Origin: Rhynchonema sp. JSB1_4
Taxonomy: Eukaryota > Nematoda > Chromadorea > Monhysterida > Xyalidae
Length of the DNA: 64,000 nucleotides
NCBI GenBank assembly: GCA_030248065.1
Contig: JASAMV010004755.1
Coordinates: forward strand, 51,541-115,540
Reading direction: 5' to 3'
The translations under genes were made by a program, and so were the position numbers. Below the pieces are notes generated by a model, which saw only the letters and a program-made list of their open reading frames with translations, searched no databases and was not told the origin of the DNA. Positions 10,439 to 23,800 of this stretch are shown here, in pieces. Each line of letters begins with the position of its first letter. Position 1 is the first letter of the stretch.

Positions 10439-11924
10439 ATGATGACCAACAAACGTTGCTTGCTGCTAATGATGGGCTTCATTGCGCTTAACCACATTGG
10501 CCAAGGTTGGTTGACCGACAGTCGTATTCACGTTCATTGGTGAACAATTGTGTTTGATTGCAGCACAACAAGAATGCGGACAACAACAATGGATACGCGT
10601 CACGAACGTCACCGATCCGTTCCGTTAGATGATATATTCACATAACTTTATTATACATATATATTCAGAAATCTCAAATCACAACCAGCTGTTGCTTCAG
10701 AGACAACCCAAATTGTGAGCTACTATCTGCCGTGGCAAGTGATCGTGCAAGTGCTTGACCTGTACACCGAGCAACCGATGATCGACTGCGCTGGCACTGT
10801 GATTGATGCGAACAGAGTGCTGACCACATTTGAATGCCTGTTAGTCACGTCAAACATTGATGATATCCGCAGTGATGTTTCCATCTGATTCATTTGTAGT
10901 GCACATTGGTGGTTGTATCACAATGAAACATTAGTGCGCAAGCATGTCCGCGTGGTCACCACAATACCGTGGGTCCAGGGTGTATCGAAGGTGTACCAGG
11001 CGAAAAAAATCATTCTGCATTTGGGTTACGGTAAAACTTACGAAGGCAATCAACAAGTCCCGTTCGATGGTCTTGCACGTTCGTTTGGCCTTTATTTGAG
11101 CTTCGTGATTTGTGCCGTTTTTTAATGTTCTTCAATGCAGTTTTCAACTTACAGCAGGTAGTTTATATTCAATATGGCCATTAATAATTCCGCAGTACTC
11201 ATCGTGGCTGAACCGTTCACTTTTCACAATGGTCTGCAACCGGTGTGTCTGCCAAGTGCGCGCGTACCTCAGGAACAGTTCACAAACAACAGGTCAGTTG
11301 ATAGGGCGGTCATTTAAACCAATTCATACTTGTCACAATTGGCCTTTTTTCAGGCCTTGTTAAATTTAACGTTTTTCAGCGTACGCTGCTGGCTGTCAGG
11401 TTACCAAGCCGCCGCGATGCTGGACAAAACAGATCTGATGTTTCATGAAGTCAGCATATACACCGACATATATCAATGTTTGAGAGTGCAAGACGGCATG
11501 AAAGAACAACATGCGAAAATTGATTATGCCGAAGCTCACGACTGTTACTTGCCAAAGGAGAAACAGCCCAATTGCCCGGTAAAGGTGGCGTTGTTGCAGT
11601 GTGAAACATCAACCAAATTGACAAAGTGCTCATGGCGTGAGCGTGTGAGTTTTGTGAAATTACGGTATTTTTCAGAGCATCAACAATGGCGGAGCAATAT
11701 CGTGCCAGCTTTGCTCTACTCCGAACGTATGCAGTTTTGTGTTGTATGGAATGGTGAAACATCGAACTAATTGGGAGCCAAACATATGCCATACTGTTGC
11801 TCTTGACTACGAGGTTGGTCGTTTGATTTGTGCAACTACGAACAAAGACTTTGGGTGTACGCACCATAAAAATTCAGATCCACCACTACTTGGACTGGAT
11901 CGAATCGCATGGCAATACAGTTGA
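10439..11924 (+). CDS. Trypsin-like secreted protein, predicted non-catalytic
   Basis: Exons by splice signals: 10439-10505, 10564-10623, ~10701-10839, 10900-~11030 (or later), ~11162-11292, 11380-11578, 11676-11924. The start is a signal peptide (KRCLLLMMGFIALNHIGQ). S1-fold landmarks in order are IVSYYLPWQVIV (strand 1), CAGTVIDANRVLTTFECL (normally LTAAHC), NMAINNSAVLIV (normally DIALL), LQPVCLPS, RCWLSGY (normally CWVTGWG) and SINNGGAISC (normally GDSGGP). At the three catalytic positions I read Glu for His, Asn for Asp and Asn for Ser, so it should not cleave peptides. It resembles nematode trypsin-like DUF316 proteins. Boundaries of the fourth and fifth exons are uncertain; the other phases agree. 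Confidence 0.7.
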
Positions 11925-12489
11925 TTAAATAAAGACAGCGAAATTGAGCGAAAATGAAAAGAAAATTTATGTATTCATGGCGAAATGGATAAATGACATA
12001 CTTTCACAAATATCAAAATAAAAATATGTAGTGCAGTGGTACTATAAAACACGTGCGAACACGCTCTAGGTCAGGTGAGCATAATATTCTGTGCTCAGAA
12101 CGTAAATCAATATGACGTATGTTTTTCACCACTAACTGATCGATTCGTCAATTGAATAAATATGACCAACCATCATTCACCGCCATCGACAATGACGGGA
12201 TTGATGGGAATCAGTAAAAATCGGCATCGGGACTAAGTCACAAGTTTCCTATGTTTGTGATCGGGACACATTAGCTGCTCGCCCGTCTGTGATAACACGC
12301 ACACACGTTGGAGTTCAGAACAGGATCGGGATCCGTGGTTAGGACACGGCACGCCCGCACGTAGGCCAAGGCCAGGGTATTTTCTCAAAGCCCCGGCCTA
12401 GTCTATAGGTGCGCGCACCCTAAGACTAAGGGTGCGCGCCTAGACTACTTAGAACGGCAAAAATGAAACTGTTTGTCATGAGCAGGTGA
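11925..12489. other. Intergenic, small GC palindrome only
   Basis: An inverted pair around 12409-12447 (GGTGCGCGCACCCTAAG and inverse) is visible. No gene seen. Confidence 0.5.
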
Positions 12490-12790
12490 TTGTACAGTAA
12501 ATTTCTAATTTCGCTGCCTCGTGCATTTTCGCAGACGCAGGGAAACTCCCGTTCGAAGTCGATGCAGGCAACAAGCTCAACACACAGTGGACAAGCCACG
12601 CAGCTGGCTCGCGTGCGTTTCGAATGTTTCAGTCACACAAGCTGTGTGTGTCGGCTGCGTGGCTTGTCAGTATGTGTTGAGCTTGTTGCCTGCCTCGACT
12701 TCGAACGGGAGTTTCCCTCCGTCTGTGAAAATGCATGAGGCAGCGAAATTTGAAATTTACTATAGCACATCGACCGCACTGTACAGTAAT
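12490..12790. mobile_element. Fold-back element of about 300 bp
   Basis: The left arm (TGTACAGTA, CTGCCTCGTGCATTTTC, GGGAAACTCCCGTTCGAAG, CAACAAGCTCAACACA) is repeated in inverse order up to 12790. Almost the whole length can fold on itself. Open frames are incidental. Confidence 0.8.
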
Positions 12791-12930
12791 TTTCATGTGT
12801 CCCCTTTGTCAGTCTCTTTTGTCAGTCTCTCAATTTCTGTGACACTACAGCATAGGAAAATAAAAAGAGACTGACATTGAGCGACTGACATGAGCACGAG
12901 CCCATCTTCAACACTGTATGGCATTGCTAA

Positions 12931-13080
12931 GGCCGTCTTCACAATGACCCGGTTTTCCGGTTTCCCGGTTTCACGGTTGTTGTCTTCACAATGATCCGGT
13001 TTCCCGGTTTCACTTTTCCGGTTTCCCGATTTCACGGTTGCCGTCTTCACAATGACCCGGTTTCCCGGTTTGGCTTAATT
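12931..13080. repeat. CTTCACAATG plus CCCGGTTTCCCGG repeat block
   Basis: Three blocks of GTCTTCACAATG followed by repeats of CCGGTTTCCCGGTTTCAC. The same layout, with CTTCACAATGC followed by GCGGGTTGCGGG words, appears at 20005-20200. Probably ends of related mobile elements. Confidence 0.55.
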
Positions 13081-13364
13081 ATTTCGCGCCGGGAAACCGG
13101 AAAAAGTCAATTAGAACCGGTTCTAATTTTCATCCGGTTTTGATGTATCAGACGCATGCATTTGGCTCAGGATCGATCCAAAATAGAACAATTTGACTGT
13201 TTTAAGGTTCATCCGCACTTTCCTATCAGCAAATAAGAACAAGAAACTCGTGTTCATGTTTCAGAGTGTTTCGCACTGCTTTTAAGGCCTAACTATACTT
13301 CGTTCTCTCAGAGAACAAAGAACAATTTCTCGAGCGCTGCTTGGTCCACTTATATTCAACAGCC

Positions 13365-13842
<478 letters not shown>

Positions 13843-13910
13843 GCTGCACTACATTCGGTAACATTAACTCTGTTGGTTCACAAATCGATGGTTTATACAT
13901 AGTTCATTTA

Positions 13911-15410
13911 GGGAAAAACCGTGTTTTTCAACAATTTCCGAGAAAGTGCCACGGTGAAAGCGCGCGAAATGATTTTGTGAAGAACACTGTTATCCGGTGC
14001 AAAATAGTTCGAAATGGGCGTTTTTCATGTTACAAGTGCTTTTTTAGTTTGTTTTAGACCATTGCCCGGGAAATTGTTCTCCAAAATAGGCGTTTCTGCA
14101 CCATCGGTGGTCATTGAACCGGGACGTTTATGAAAGTCGATGAACGTGGAGATTTATGAAAGTGTAAATTAACATTTACGTAAATGTAACAATTTTTAAC
14201 TACCATGTACAATGTGGTAATCACGTTTCAATTCAAGCATAGATTCTCATAAAACAGGAGGTTTTTGAAAATCTATGTTCACATTTATGTAAATTTAACA
14301 ATTTAGAACTGCCATGTTGAATGCTGTAATTACGCCTCCAAAAATTAGGCTCATTGGACCGGGACTTTTATGAACGTGTCTGTTCACATTTACGTACATG
14401 TAAAAATTGAAAACAGTCGTGCAGAATACGAGAATTAGAATGAATAGAATAAAGCTTTGCTTAAACTGCTGAAATATCTATACTACTAAAACAGGAAGGC
14501 GTATGTCTGTGGCCCCCTCCCTCTCTTTTCACTCTCCTCTCTTTCCCTTCCCTCCCTCCTTTTTTCTTTCCTTTCCCCTTCCTTCCCTTTTCTCTTCTCT
14601 TTCCTTCTTTTTTCCAATTTTCACTCTCCTCTCTTTCCCTTCTCTCCCTCCTTTTTTCTTTCCTTTCCCCTTCCTTCCATTTTCTCTTCTCTTTCCTTCT
14701 TTTTTCCAATTCCCCTTTTCCCCCTTCTTGACCTCCCCTCCTCTTTCCCTTCCCTCCCACCTTTCTCAAGCCCATTTTCCACTCTCCCCCTCCTATTTTT
14801 AACTCCGTTTCCCCCTTCCTTCCCTTTTCTCTTCTCTTTCCTTCTTTTTTCCAATTCTCTTTCCCCCCTTCTTGACCTCCCCTCCTCTTTCCCTTCCCTC
14901 CCACCTTTCTCAAGCCCATTTTCCACTCTCCCCCTCCTATTTTTAACTCCGTTTCCCCTTTGTTATCTTCCGTTTCTTTTCCACCACGCTTCACTCTTTT
15001 CTTCCCTTTTCAACTTCTTGACCTCCCCTCCTCTTTTTTTCTTCCGTCCTTCTCAGGCCAGGCACGGCACGGGCGCGGCGCTATAGCCGGGCCGTAGGCA
15101 CGGGTCCCGTCTTATGTCTGTAAGTAAGCGAGTTGCCTTTGAACCTTGCCCCAAGCAACGGGTTTTTCCAGGACCAAAACATTTTTCAAAATTTTCCCGC
15201 CTACTTAGCGATATCGATGGTGTAAAAACGCCTATTTTGGAGAACAATTTAGGGGGCAATGGTCTGAAACAAGCTAAAAAAACACTTGTAACATGAAAAA
15301 CGCCCATTTCGAACTATTTAGCACCGGATAACAGTGGTTTTCACAAAATTATTTCGGGCGCTTTCACCACGACACTTTCTCGGAAATTGTTGAAAAACAC
15401 GGTTGTTTTT
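13911..15410. mobile_element. Inverted-repeat element with arms at 13911-14095 and 15228-15410
   Basis: The arms share, in inverse, CCGTGTTTTTCAACAATTTC, AAATGGGCGTTTTTCATG and GGAGAACAATTT-type sequence over about 180 bases. The interior includes the Helitron-like element at 14477 and a pyrimidine-rich stretch. Confidence 0.75.
14477..15115 (+). mobile_element. Helitron-like element, non-autonomous
   Basis: It starts TCTATACTACTAAAACAGGA, a Helitron-style 5' end preceded by A. A GC-rich segment at 15058-15110 (GGCACGGCACGGGCGCGG ... GGGCCGTAGGCACGGGTCCC) marks the other side. The same pair of ends is found in inverse at 25680-25862. The interior is almost pure C/T with two long direct duplications. 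The exact 3' end is not determined. Confidence 0.55.
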
Positions 15411-15529
15411 CATAAATTCTAACCTTGGAAAGCTTTGCGGAACAATAAAATCGTATATTTTCTCTGAAAAGCGGTTTTTGCTTTTTGTGGAAAAAAGTTT
15501 TTTCCCGCCCACAGGTATGGGGGGAATTT

Positions 15530-16460
15530 CAGGGGGAGATAGTGAAACCCCCTCAACCCCCCGCCCCCGCCACAGCACTGCACCAGCCCCCAAAACCCGA
15601 GATTGATCCCACCCAGAGGTCGCAATCGGGCCGGGTTTGGCCGGCCCGGCCCGGCCGGAACCAATAGCCCAAAATCGTGGTGAGTGAGCCAACCTATTGC
15701 CAGTGCTCCCGCACAGTTTGTGCTGAAACTGTGTTCATAAATGTCGCAGCATTCTAAACATGAATGGAGCACAGGCATCCAGGCAACCCAGGTCTAGCCG
15801 GCTCCGAGACGGACCCTTGTCGGAAGCGTGGCAGTTCTACACACAGCAGACAACCATGCTACAGATGGGGATGATTGGAAGAGGGGCGCGGGGTGGGCCT
15901 CTCACTTATATGCACGGGGTGGGCCTTCACTTATATGCAGACTAAACAGCAGCGCCAGCCAGGCTGGCTACGTTGGAAAAGGAGCGCGGTGTGGGCCTAT
16001 TTTTCCCGCGCAAAATCAAGGGACAACCTGTGATTTTCGAAATTTTTCGAAGTTTACCTTACGCTTCACGTTTTACATACTTTTCACGGGGGGGAGGCGC
16101 CAGGTGGGAAATGGTCCTTCTAATAGATGTCACAATTGTTTTCGGCGACTATGAAAACCACAGGCAATGTTTTTGTGGCAGATTTTGCAGTTCTGATTCT
16201 GTCGTCATCTACCAATTGTTGAACAGAAGTTGAACATTCATTGACGGCGGTGCCAAAAATTTTGACGTCACTAACTGATCGCAGCACGAAATCAAAACGG
16301 CTCCATGAAAGGTTACGAAGGTCATACATATATAAATAAAATAGATAAACAATAAATAAACAATATTGCAAACAAACGATTTACACTTGCGCAGCAGACT
16401 GTCAAAGTTAACCTTTCGTTTAGAAACGCGCGTCTGCTGCTTGCTCAGCGTGTAACGTTT
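15530..16460. other. Repeat fragments, no gene
   Basis: It contains a GGGCCGGGTTTGGCCGGCCC block related to those near 39830, 40320, 41860 and 45450, plus unassigned sequence. Around 16185 a short stretch (CAGTTCTGATTCTGTC) matches the sequence upstream of the second DUF229 gene at 26182, and may be the displaced 5' region of the first copy. Confidence 0.5.
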
Positions 16461-16463
16461 CAA

Positions 16464-17549
16464 GCTTAAAGTGACTCTACAATTGATCGTTGACCGCGTT
16501 TGTTTGCAGTCATATTTTCAGAAAATGAAGACTAGGTATCAGAAACCCAGATTTAGGAAATAGATTTTTAAGTCGTTGCCTTGTGATGTTTCACGGAGCC
16601 CACACATTTTTACAGGAGGAGAAAAAATGAAAAAAGTTTGAGGCAGGCCTGTGCGAAACACAAGGTAATCCAATAGAAGATATTTTCAGCGTTTTATACT
16701 CAGACGTTTTTCTGTTAAACGAGATATAAAGCATTGTGCGAAACGCCATGTGTGATAAATAATAAACGAAACACTCCAAAAAATCAAGCCTTTTTAAAGC
16801 ACCCTTTTACTCTAGCATAATTTTAAGCATCTGTGGTGAATGAAATAAGTTGTCAATTAGAAATAAAAATCGTCTAATTATCCAGTATTCAGGATGTGCT
16901 TTTCGTTTTTCAAAACCCTACACAGCTCACACAATGTTTACCACAACATGCGCAAGGCAGCCATTCAGACCACGCACAGCGCACACACAACGACAACACA
17001 CAGCCGGCCGGGGATAATGTTTCAGCTTTGTGTGTGTGCGCTGTGGAAATGGGTGCCTTGCCCATGTTATGGTAAACATTGTGTGAGCTGTGTAGGGTTT
17101 TGAAAAACGAAAAGCACATCCTGAATACTAGATAATTAGACGATTTTTATTTCTAATTGACAACTTATTTCATTCACCACAGATGCTTAAAATTATGCTA
17201 GAGTAAAAGGGTGCTTTAAAAAGGCTTGATTTTTTGGAGTGTTTCGTTTATTATTTATCACACTTGGCGTTTCGCACAATGCTTTATATCTCGTTTAACA
17301 GAAAAACGTCTGAGTATAAAACGCTGAAAATATCTTCTATTGGATTACCTTATGTTTCGCACAGGCCTGCCTCAAACTTTTTTCATTTTTTCTCCTCCTG
17401 TAAAAATGTGTGGGCTCCGTGAAACATCACAGAGCAACGACTTGAAAATCTATTTCCTAAATCTGGGTTTCTGTTACCTAGTCTTCATTTTCTGAAAAAA
17501 TGACTGCACACAAACGCGGTCAACGATCAATTGTAGAGTCACTTTAAGC
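16464..17549. mobile_element. 1.09-kb near-perfect palindrome (fold-back element)
   Basis: Two arms of about 520 bases are inverse copies with few differences. The outer ends are GCTTAAAGTGACTCTACAAT and inverse; the centre near 17007 is CAGCCGGCCGGGG. Identical short open frames on opposite strands (16591-16779 and 17234-17422) are a consequence. Each arm carries one TGATGTTTCA decamer. It has no coding capacity that I recognise. Confidence 0.92.
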
Positions 17550-17974
17550 CGAGCTTACACTGAACTTGCTCCGCTTTCCTGAGCTTTCCACCGACCTTGA
17601 CACCCAACTGACCTTTACACCGTTTCAAAAATATCACCCTATGCCTATCAGCTGTGCAAATATACACGCGCACGTAAACACAATTGCCAAGGTGTGATTC
17701 AATGATGGCATGAACAACTGTTACACCGTATCAAAAGCTTTAGGTTTTTTAACTTCCGGAGTCGATAGTTACCACCCGCACTCGCCACGGTGACCCGATT
17801 CAAACTGGACACCTTCTGCGGTGTCGCTTGCGCTGGCTTGTTTTATTGTGGGAACATTCAGCACTTGCATTGGACTAAGAGAGCTACTGGGTGACCCCAA
17901 CTATACAGTGCAGAAGTATACGTAGTATTACGTAAGGTATGGGAGAAGTATATACGTTACGGTGAGTAGGTATA

Positions 17975-18193
17975 TAGTCCATCCATTAGCTCATGACACT
18001 TTTTTTGTCAACTGGAAAGCTTGACAGGATCCAGTGCTGTTCCGGTTGGCTTACGAAAAAGAAAAGAAAGAGAAATCGGTTTTTATTTTATTTTTGTGCG
18101 CCGTTTTCTCCGACATTACCTTGCGGAGGAACAATTTTCACAACGGAACCTGAACTTCCCAAGCAAAAGTGCCATGAGCTGATGAATGGACTA
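17975..18193. mobile_element. MITE, CTCATGRCACTTT family, TA target site
   Basis: It starts TAGTCCATCCATTAGCTCAT and ends AGCTGATGAATGGACTA, flanked by TA (17973-17974, 18194-18195). Related to 5162-5487. Confidence 0.82.
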
Positions 18194-18915
18194 TACAGAT
18201 CTCCGAGCAAGTTTTGGGGTAGGGTGCCGCGAAAACCGAGTGCCCCGCGGGGCACGCGGATGGTGCGGGTGACCTTTGTATAACACACAGGCATATGCGC
18301 TCCGCACCGTCCGCGGGTCCCCCGCATCCACCCGCAGTACCCGCGGTGCGCCCTTACAGGCAATGCCAAGCGACAAGACAGGCGGTCAATGCTGCCGAAT
18401 TGCTCGTGAGAGGAACCATGTTGCGGTAGTGCTTACGAAGCCTTCTCGTGCCCAAAGGAATGACTACATAGTACCTACGGACTTTTTGTAAAAAAACGCA
18501 GTAGTAGAGGAGAACGGTCTTGCACTTGTTGAGCGACGTTCGGCACCATACATGGTAACTCTTGAACCCACGAACCGGTGAAAAACGCTGATGTTGAGAT
18601 CATGTGTGCGTATTAACCCGACATGGATGCTTTGCTGTGGAAGTAAAGCAGCCAACGGAATTTTTAGTGCATATGTAATACCGCACAACCATATGGTGAC
18701 ATGCGCTGCAGCGCGTGAGCTGACCTACTGTACGTATGTAGCAGGACTTATATGGTATACCTGTCCGACATTTTGTTGCAAGTCAGCACACGCGTGAAGC
18801 CATAAAAGATTCACGAGCATAACCCAACTGTAGGGCCACACAATGTTGGCAAATTTCGATGGTGCCTCATTGTACATAAGCAATCGCGCATACATATGTC
18901 AGCTCAACAGTTGCA
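18194..18915. other. Upstream region of the first DUF229 gene, no exon recognised
   Basis: It holds a CCGCGGGTCCCCCGC-rich stretch at 18240-18360. I do not find here the Lys-rich first coding exon seen in the second gene copy. Confidence 0.5.
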
Positions 18916-18921
18916 GTGATC

Positions 18922-20829
18922 ATGAAGTCATATGCACCGCGTTTGCCATGGCTCGCACTTGGCATGATGGTGGGCATCTATCTGGTCATGTACAACAACG
19001 TGCAGACGGGACAACAAGCCGCTCTGTTGAAACATCAGGAGTCCGATCTCAGATACATTCGACAGAAGCTGGGTGCAAGATCGGTGAAGAAGGAAGGAGG
19101 GTTGGAGATTTTGAGGGTCAGTTCTTCAGGTGGATTAAATTTGGTGAACTGAACACAATGGGACCCCCTGTTCTGAATGCCACCAATGGGCATGATAACA
19201 AGAATAATCGTTGGTCTACAATTGTGGGAGCTAAGCCAGATGCAATGTACCCAATGTACTGGTCTACCATGTTCAGCCTCCCGACCCCTCCGAGCAGCTC
19301 AACGGTTCCACCTGCGTTTGGCCAGTGCTCACCCCCAATCATTTATCAATGGAGCCGTGGTCGAATCAGCCCAGCAAAATCAACTGTCCCCCATTCAAAT
19401 ACCCCAACTGGTTTTCATTGCGTGACGGTGTGCTTCGGGCCACACGCCAGTTTGTGGTGGATGACCACAATTGTTCGTATAGATCCATCGGGGGCACTAT
19501 CTGGCCGCGACCAACACAGTAAGTGGAATTGTTGTTTCGTTTCATTTGTTTTTGCACCTCCAGTGCCAGGTCAATGCAAACGCCTGAAGGCTACGTGGCA
19601 AATCCTGTTAAACAATAAAAGCTATGCATCACAGTTTCACGATGATAATGAAACATCAGGACTGTTCAACAACATGAATACGTATTATAGATGTCCAAGA
19701 ATAGAATTTGATAATGTAGTGATAATAAGTCCAGGAATGTGACATATCATTGTAGACTCGCATCGTGCGTTGAGTTGTGCACTTGGATGTCAGCATAGGG
19801 TGATATTTTCGAAACGGTGTAAAGGTCAGTTCGGTGTCAAGGTCGGTGGAAAGCTCGGTCGTCAGCTCAGTGTGATAGACCTCGGTGTAAACTTGAAACA
19901 TTCCACGTTAATAACAGGCAATGTTTAACGTTTACACCGAGCTACTCCGACCGAGCTTTCGACCGAACTTTACGCCGACCTCTACGCCCAACTGATCTTT
20001 AGGCGGCCTTCACAATGCATGCGGGTTGCGGGTTGCGGGTTGCGGGCCGAGGTAATGCGGGCCCGCAAAAATTGAACCCGCACTAGGTTTCACAATGCAA
20101 TATGCGGATTGCGGGCCAAGTCTAATAACAGCAAACCCGCAACCCGCACCACCCCCACGGCAACCCTGTTTGAAACCAAAAAATGCGGGTTGCGGGCGAA
20201 GAGCAGTTTAGGAAACATGACACAAAGAATAACATTCATGAGCTCTTCTTTGTCAATACTGATTTCGAAAAACTTGGTCAGGTACTGGTCGCACAAAAAG
20301 TTTACAAGAATTGGTCAAATTTTTTTCCTGAATCGTGAAGCAGGATAGTGACGGGGCAGGGGGCAGTGACGTTGCGTTGCGCGATCCCACACAACACAAG
20401 GCATGCAGTTTACAAAATGTTTCAGACCCACAGTAATTAGGTGCCCCTCTGGTATATTTTCACAATGGGATTGCTGATTCTCGTTGTTTTCAGTTGTTTG
20501 GAAAGTTGAGCATGAAAGTTTCTGAAGAAAGCTGCACAAATTTTGCATGCAAATTGCTTGCGCAAATAAAGATAAGCATGTTGTGCTTGACACACTGTTC
20601 TTGGAATTCTGCAACATCGAAAACATATAGAGAGTCGAAAACCTGTGCTCCCTGAGCAATGGGTCAACAAAAATCAACCATCCGAGCATGCGCTGAGGAC
20701 CCAAACCCGCAAAAAAATAGGATCAGTTCTAAACGAGAAAATGCGGGGTGCGGGGCGGTTCCCCCCCCCCCCCGCCCCCCCCCCCCCGCTATACGAGGCG
20801 CACCCCCCGCGGGGGGGGCGCGGGGCGCG

Positions 20830-20870
<41 letters not shown>

Positions 20871-23800
20871 TCCTCCCCCCCCCACACCCGCGGGGCCCGG
20901 CCCCCCCCCCCCCCCCCCCGCCCCCCGGCGCTTTACACCGTTTCGAAAATTCCACCCATAGTCAAATCCTTTGAGTGGTTTGAATGGTCAAGTCCTTGAT
21001 GCTTGAATGGTTTGAGTGATCAAATCCCCGTTGCTTGAATGGTTTGAACGACTCGCGCACAACTAAATGTCGATGCCTGAGATAACGTTGTTGTTGAGTG
21101 ATGATACATAGGTCATTTAGAACTTGGTCGAACAGCTCCTTCGAAAGGATTTTTTGCTTGAATTTGGAATACGGCAGGTCAATCACGGATTGTGGTAGCG
21201 CGTTGAACATCAGTGCTGAGCAACACATGGCGCTTTGCTGGTATCGCGTCGTATTTGGCTTGTGCAATTTGATCGATCTCGTGTGATTGGTTCGCGAGCT
21301 GGTTCGAGTCTCGCATTCACTCCAAAGACTGAAGCGGTCACGTAGCCTGAACCTAATACTGTCTTTTTGACCTTGGCAGATACTTTACGGCAATGGAGGT
21401 TGTAATTTAGATATTCGTCGACCATTATGCCCAAGTATTGGTATGAATTCACTTGTTCAATGTTTGCTCCATCTATAACAATGTTCACAGTGGGCCTGGT
21501 TGAGTGTATGCGACGAAACACAACAAGTTTTATTTTCTTTTGATTTACTTTCAGCAGCTTTCGTTCAAAGAATGCTGTGATTTCCTCAATATCCGTTTGT
21601 AAGTGACCAATGCGCTTATCAGTAGTGGCTGGGTGAATGACCACAAGATCATCGGCGAATTTTTTCATTTTGGTGCACGGACTAAGCTTCAGCTTGAAGA
21701 TGCTGTTCACGTAAACAATGAGTAGTAATGGTCCAAGTACACTTCTCTGCGGTACTCCACTTACAATGTTGATCTACGGCTGGATAACCTTGTAAATATG
21801 CTTTTCGAAACATTTTTTCAGTGATATTTAACAGACTTATCAGCCCATGGTCATTAAAATGTTGAGGCCGTGGCACTTTAGAAATGAGAACTGTGATTGA
21901 CTGTTTAACTTCATCAGGTACAATGCACTCTTTCTGGCATCGTCTAGTTAAACAGCACAGTGCAGGAGCCAGAGTGTCTTCCTGCAATGCCTGGAATCGG
22001 CTTGCAGTGCTCTTCGCGTTGACACGAACATGTGTGCGTTTTGTTCAGCATCAACGATGGTGGCAGCAGTTGTGGTTGACGCTATTTGTTTATCAGGAAC
22101 AGAGAATTGACCCTGTGTCTGTTGCCAACAACTGCCGCCTGAACGAAAGTCTGACCGACCTTTTAGTTCTTTCGCTTTTGACATCGTTTGATCGGTTTGA
22201 GTTGGCCATCAAATTGCGAATTGTGACCATGCTTTGATGCAGGGTTGCGTGTTTGCATGACTTGACATAGAGTGAGGATGCATGTGCGATGTTGGAATGT
22301 CAGAGAATGTTGGTTATGTTTCAATCATAGGGCATGTTAAATAGCATGGTATCAGGTTTGTGCAATAAATTAGTGGGTTCACGAATAACATGTTCAAAAT
22401 TTGGTACGGAGGTGAGCAAAAGGTCAGGGGCGCGAAACGCTGATGGACTCTCATTTCGAACAACTAATGTGGACACGAAGGTACTGAGTGGCACACAAAT
22501 ACACACCAGTATCAAACATACAATTAGGGCGCGCACAACACTGCTGCTGTGCACAGAAAGCAAGTGACACTGCAGAATGAGAATGTGATTGTTACTGCCT
22601 CACTCCAAGTTTATCAAATGTCACACACTGCTAAATTTACATGTATCAAATTCCAGCACTGATGTTGTGATGGACCATTGCAGAAGTTCACAATGTTAGC
22701 CCCCGTATGGACTAGGAAAAATGCTTTTGACTGTATCGGCAGAGAGCTAAACTCCAAAATTTTTTCACTACCGGATGTCTCATGATCTCGTTGCCAATGG
22801 GCATGATAACAGGGGCAACTCTCCCAACCCTAATCACGTAAAGGACTATCACTGCTCTGAGACTCCGGAGCGTATTCCGATCTTTCAGAATCAAATACGG
22901 CGATGACATTCCGATCACTTCGATTGCAACAGAAATCGATGAGAAAATCTTCGAAGTGCACTGCTTCAAAATGAACGAGTCGAAACCGACGCCATTCCAG
23001 AACGAAATTTTCCGACGAGAATTCGCTCAGATCCTGCCCAGCCACGTCATCCATGTCGACAACAGCAGCGAGTACAAACTGAGCATTGACATTATGGTGC
23101 TAGATAGCGTGTCGATCAATCAGGTGAAACGTCAGGTAAGTGGGGAACAGTATTTTGATTAAAGGGACCTAATCGACTTTTTGTTGACCACAGATTCCGA
23201 ACTTCTACAACTATTTGAATGGTGAAACACGAAATTGGGTGGTTTATGAACAAGCCGGTAAAGTTGCCGACAACACTTTGGGAAACATGATTGCTGTACT
23301 GAGGTACTGTATCAGTTTTGGAAAATCGACACCTATAATATAATATTGCAGAATTCCCAGAACCTGATTGATCTTTTTAAAATAATTAACAGCGGTCAAT
23401 TAATGGTCGAGCCGAAGCAAGAAAAGATGGACAATTGGCCAGGTGACTTCAACCTGACAAAAGGCGGCAGATCGGTGCGGATGGACAGAGATGTGAAATT
23501 CTTGTGGAATTATTACAAATGTTGGTTGTTGGTACAAAATACCTGGAGTGGCAACTTATAAGTGGGGTTGTTGTGACCCTGCTTATAAATATCTTTTCAA
23601 TAAAGCAGTGTGTTTTTCAGCGCGCAACTGCACAACAATGTTCAACGTTGACCCGGTGCTGAAATCGTTTGGATTCGGTTTCTACCCATATTACATTCGC
23701 CCGTTCCAACAGCCGCCCACCGATTTCTATCTGCGTCCTTTCTACTTCTATTTGATACAGCATATGAAAAACGTCGAATATCGCAAACACAATCTGTGTC

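Noticed and set aside
11612..11675. A 31-base intron (GTGAGT...TTTTTCAG at 11645-11675) in the trypsin-like gene
   Set aside because: A donor GTAAAG at 11579 gives a normal-sized intron in the same phase and places a cysteine correctly before the GG motif.
14461..14994. Lys/Glu/Gly-rich open frame on the minus strand
   Set aside because: Translation of a purine-rich strand inside the Helitron-like element with internal duplications; low complexity only.
16591..17422. Pair of identical 62-residue open frames on opposite strands
   Set aside because: Consequence of the long palindrome; no start context or known domain.
18843..19742. 299-residue open frame overlapping the start of DUF229 copy 1
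   Set aside because: It runs in a different frame through exon 2 and introns of DUF229; the family match and phase-consistent exons lie in other frames.
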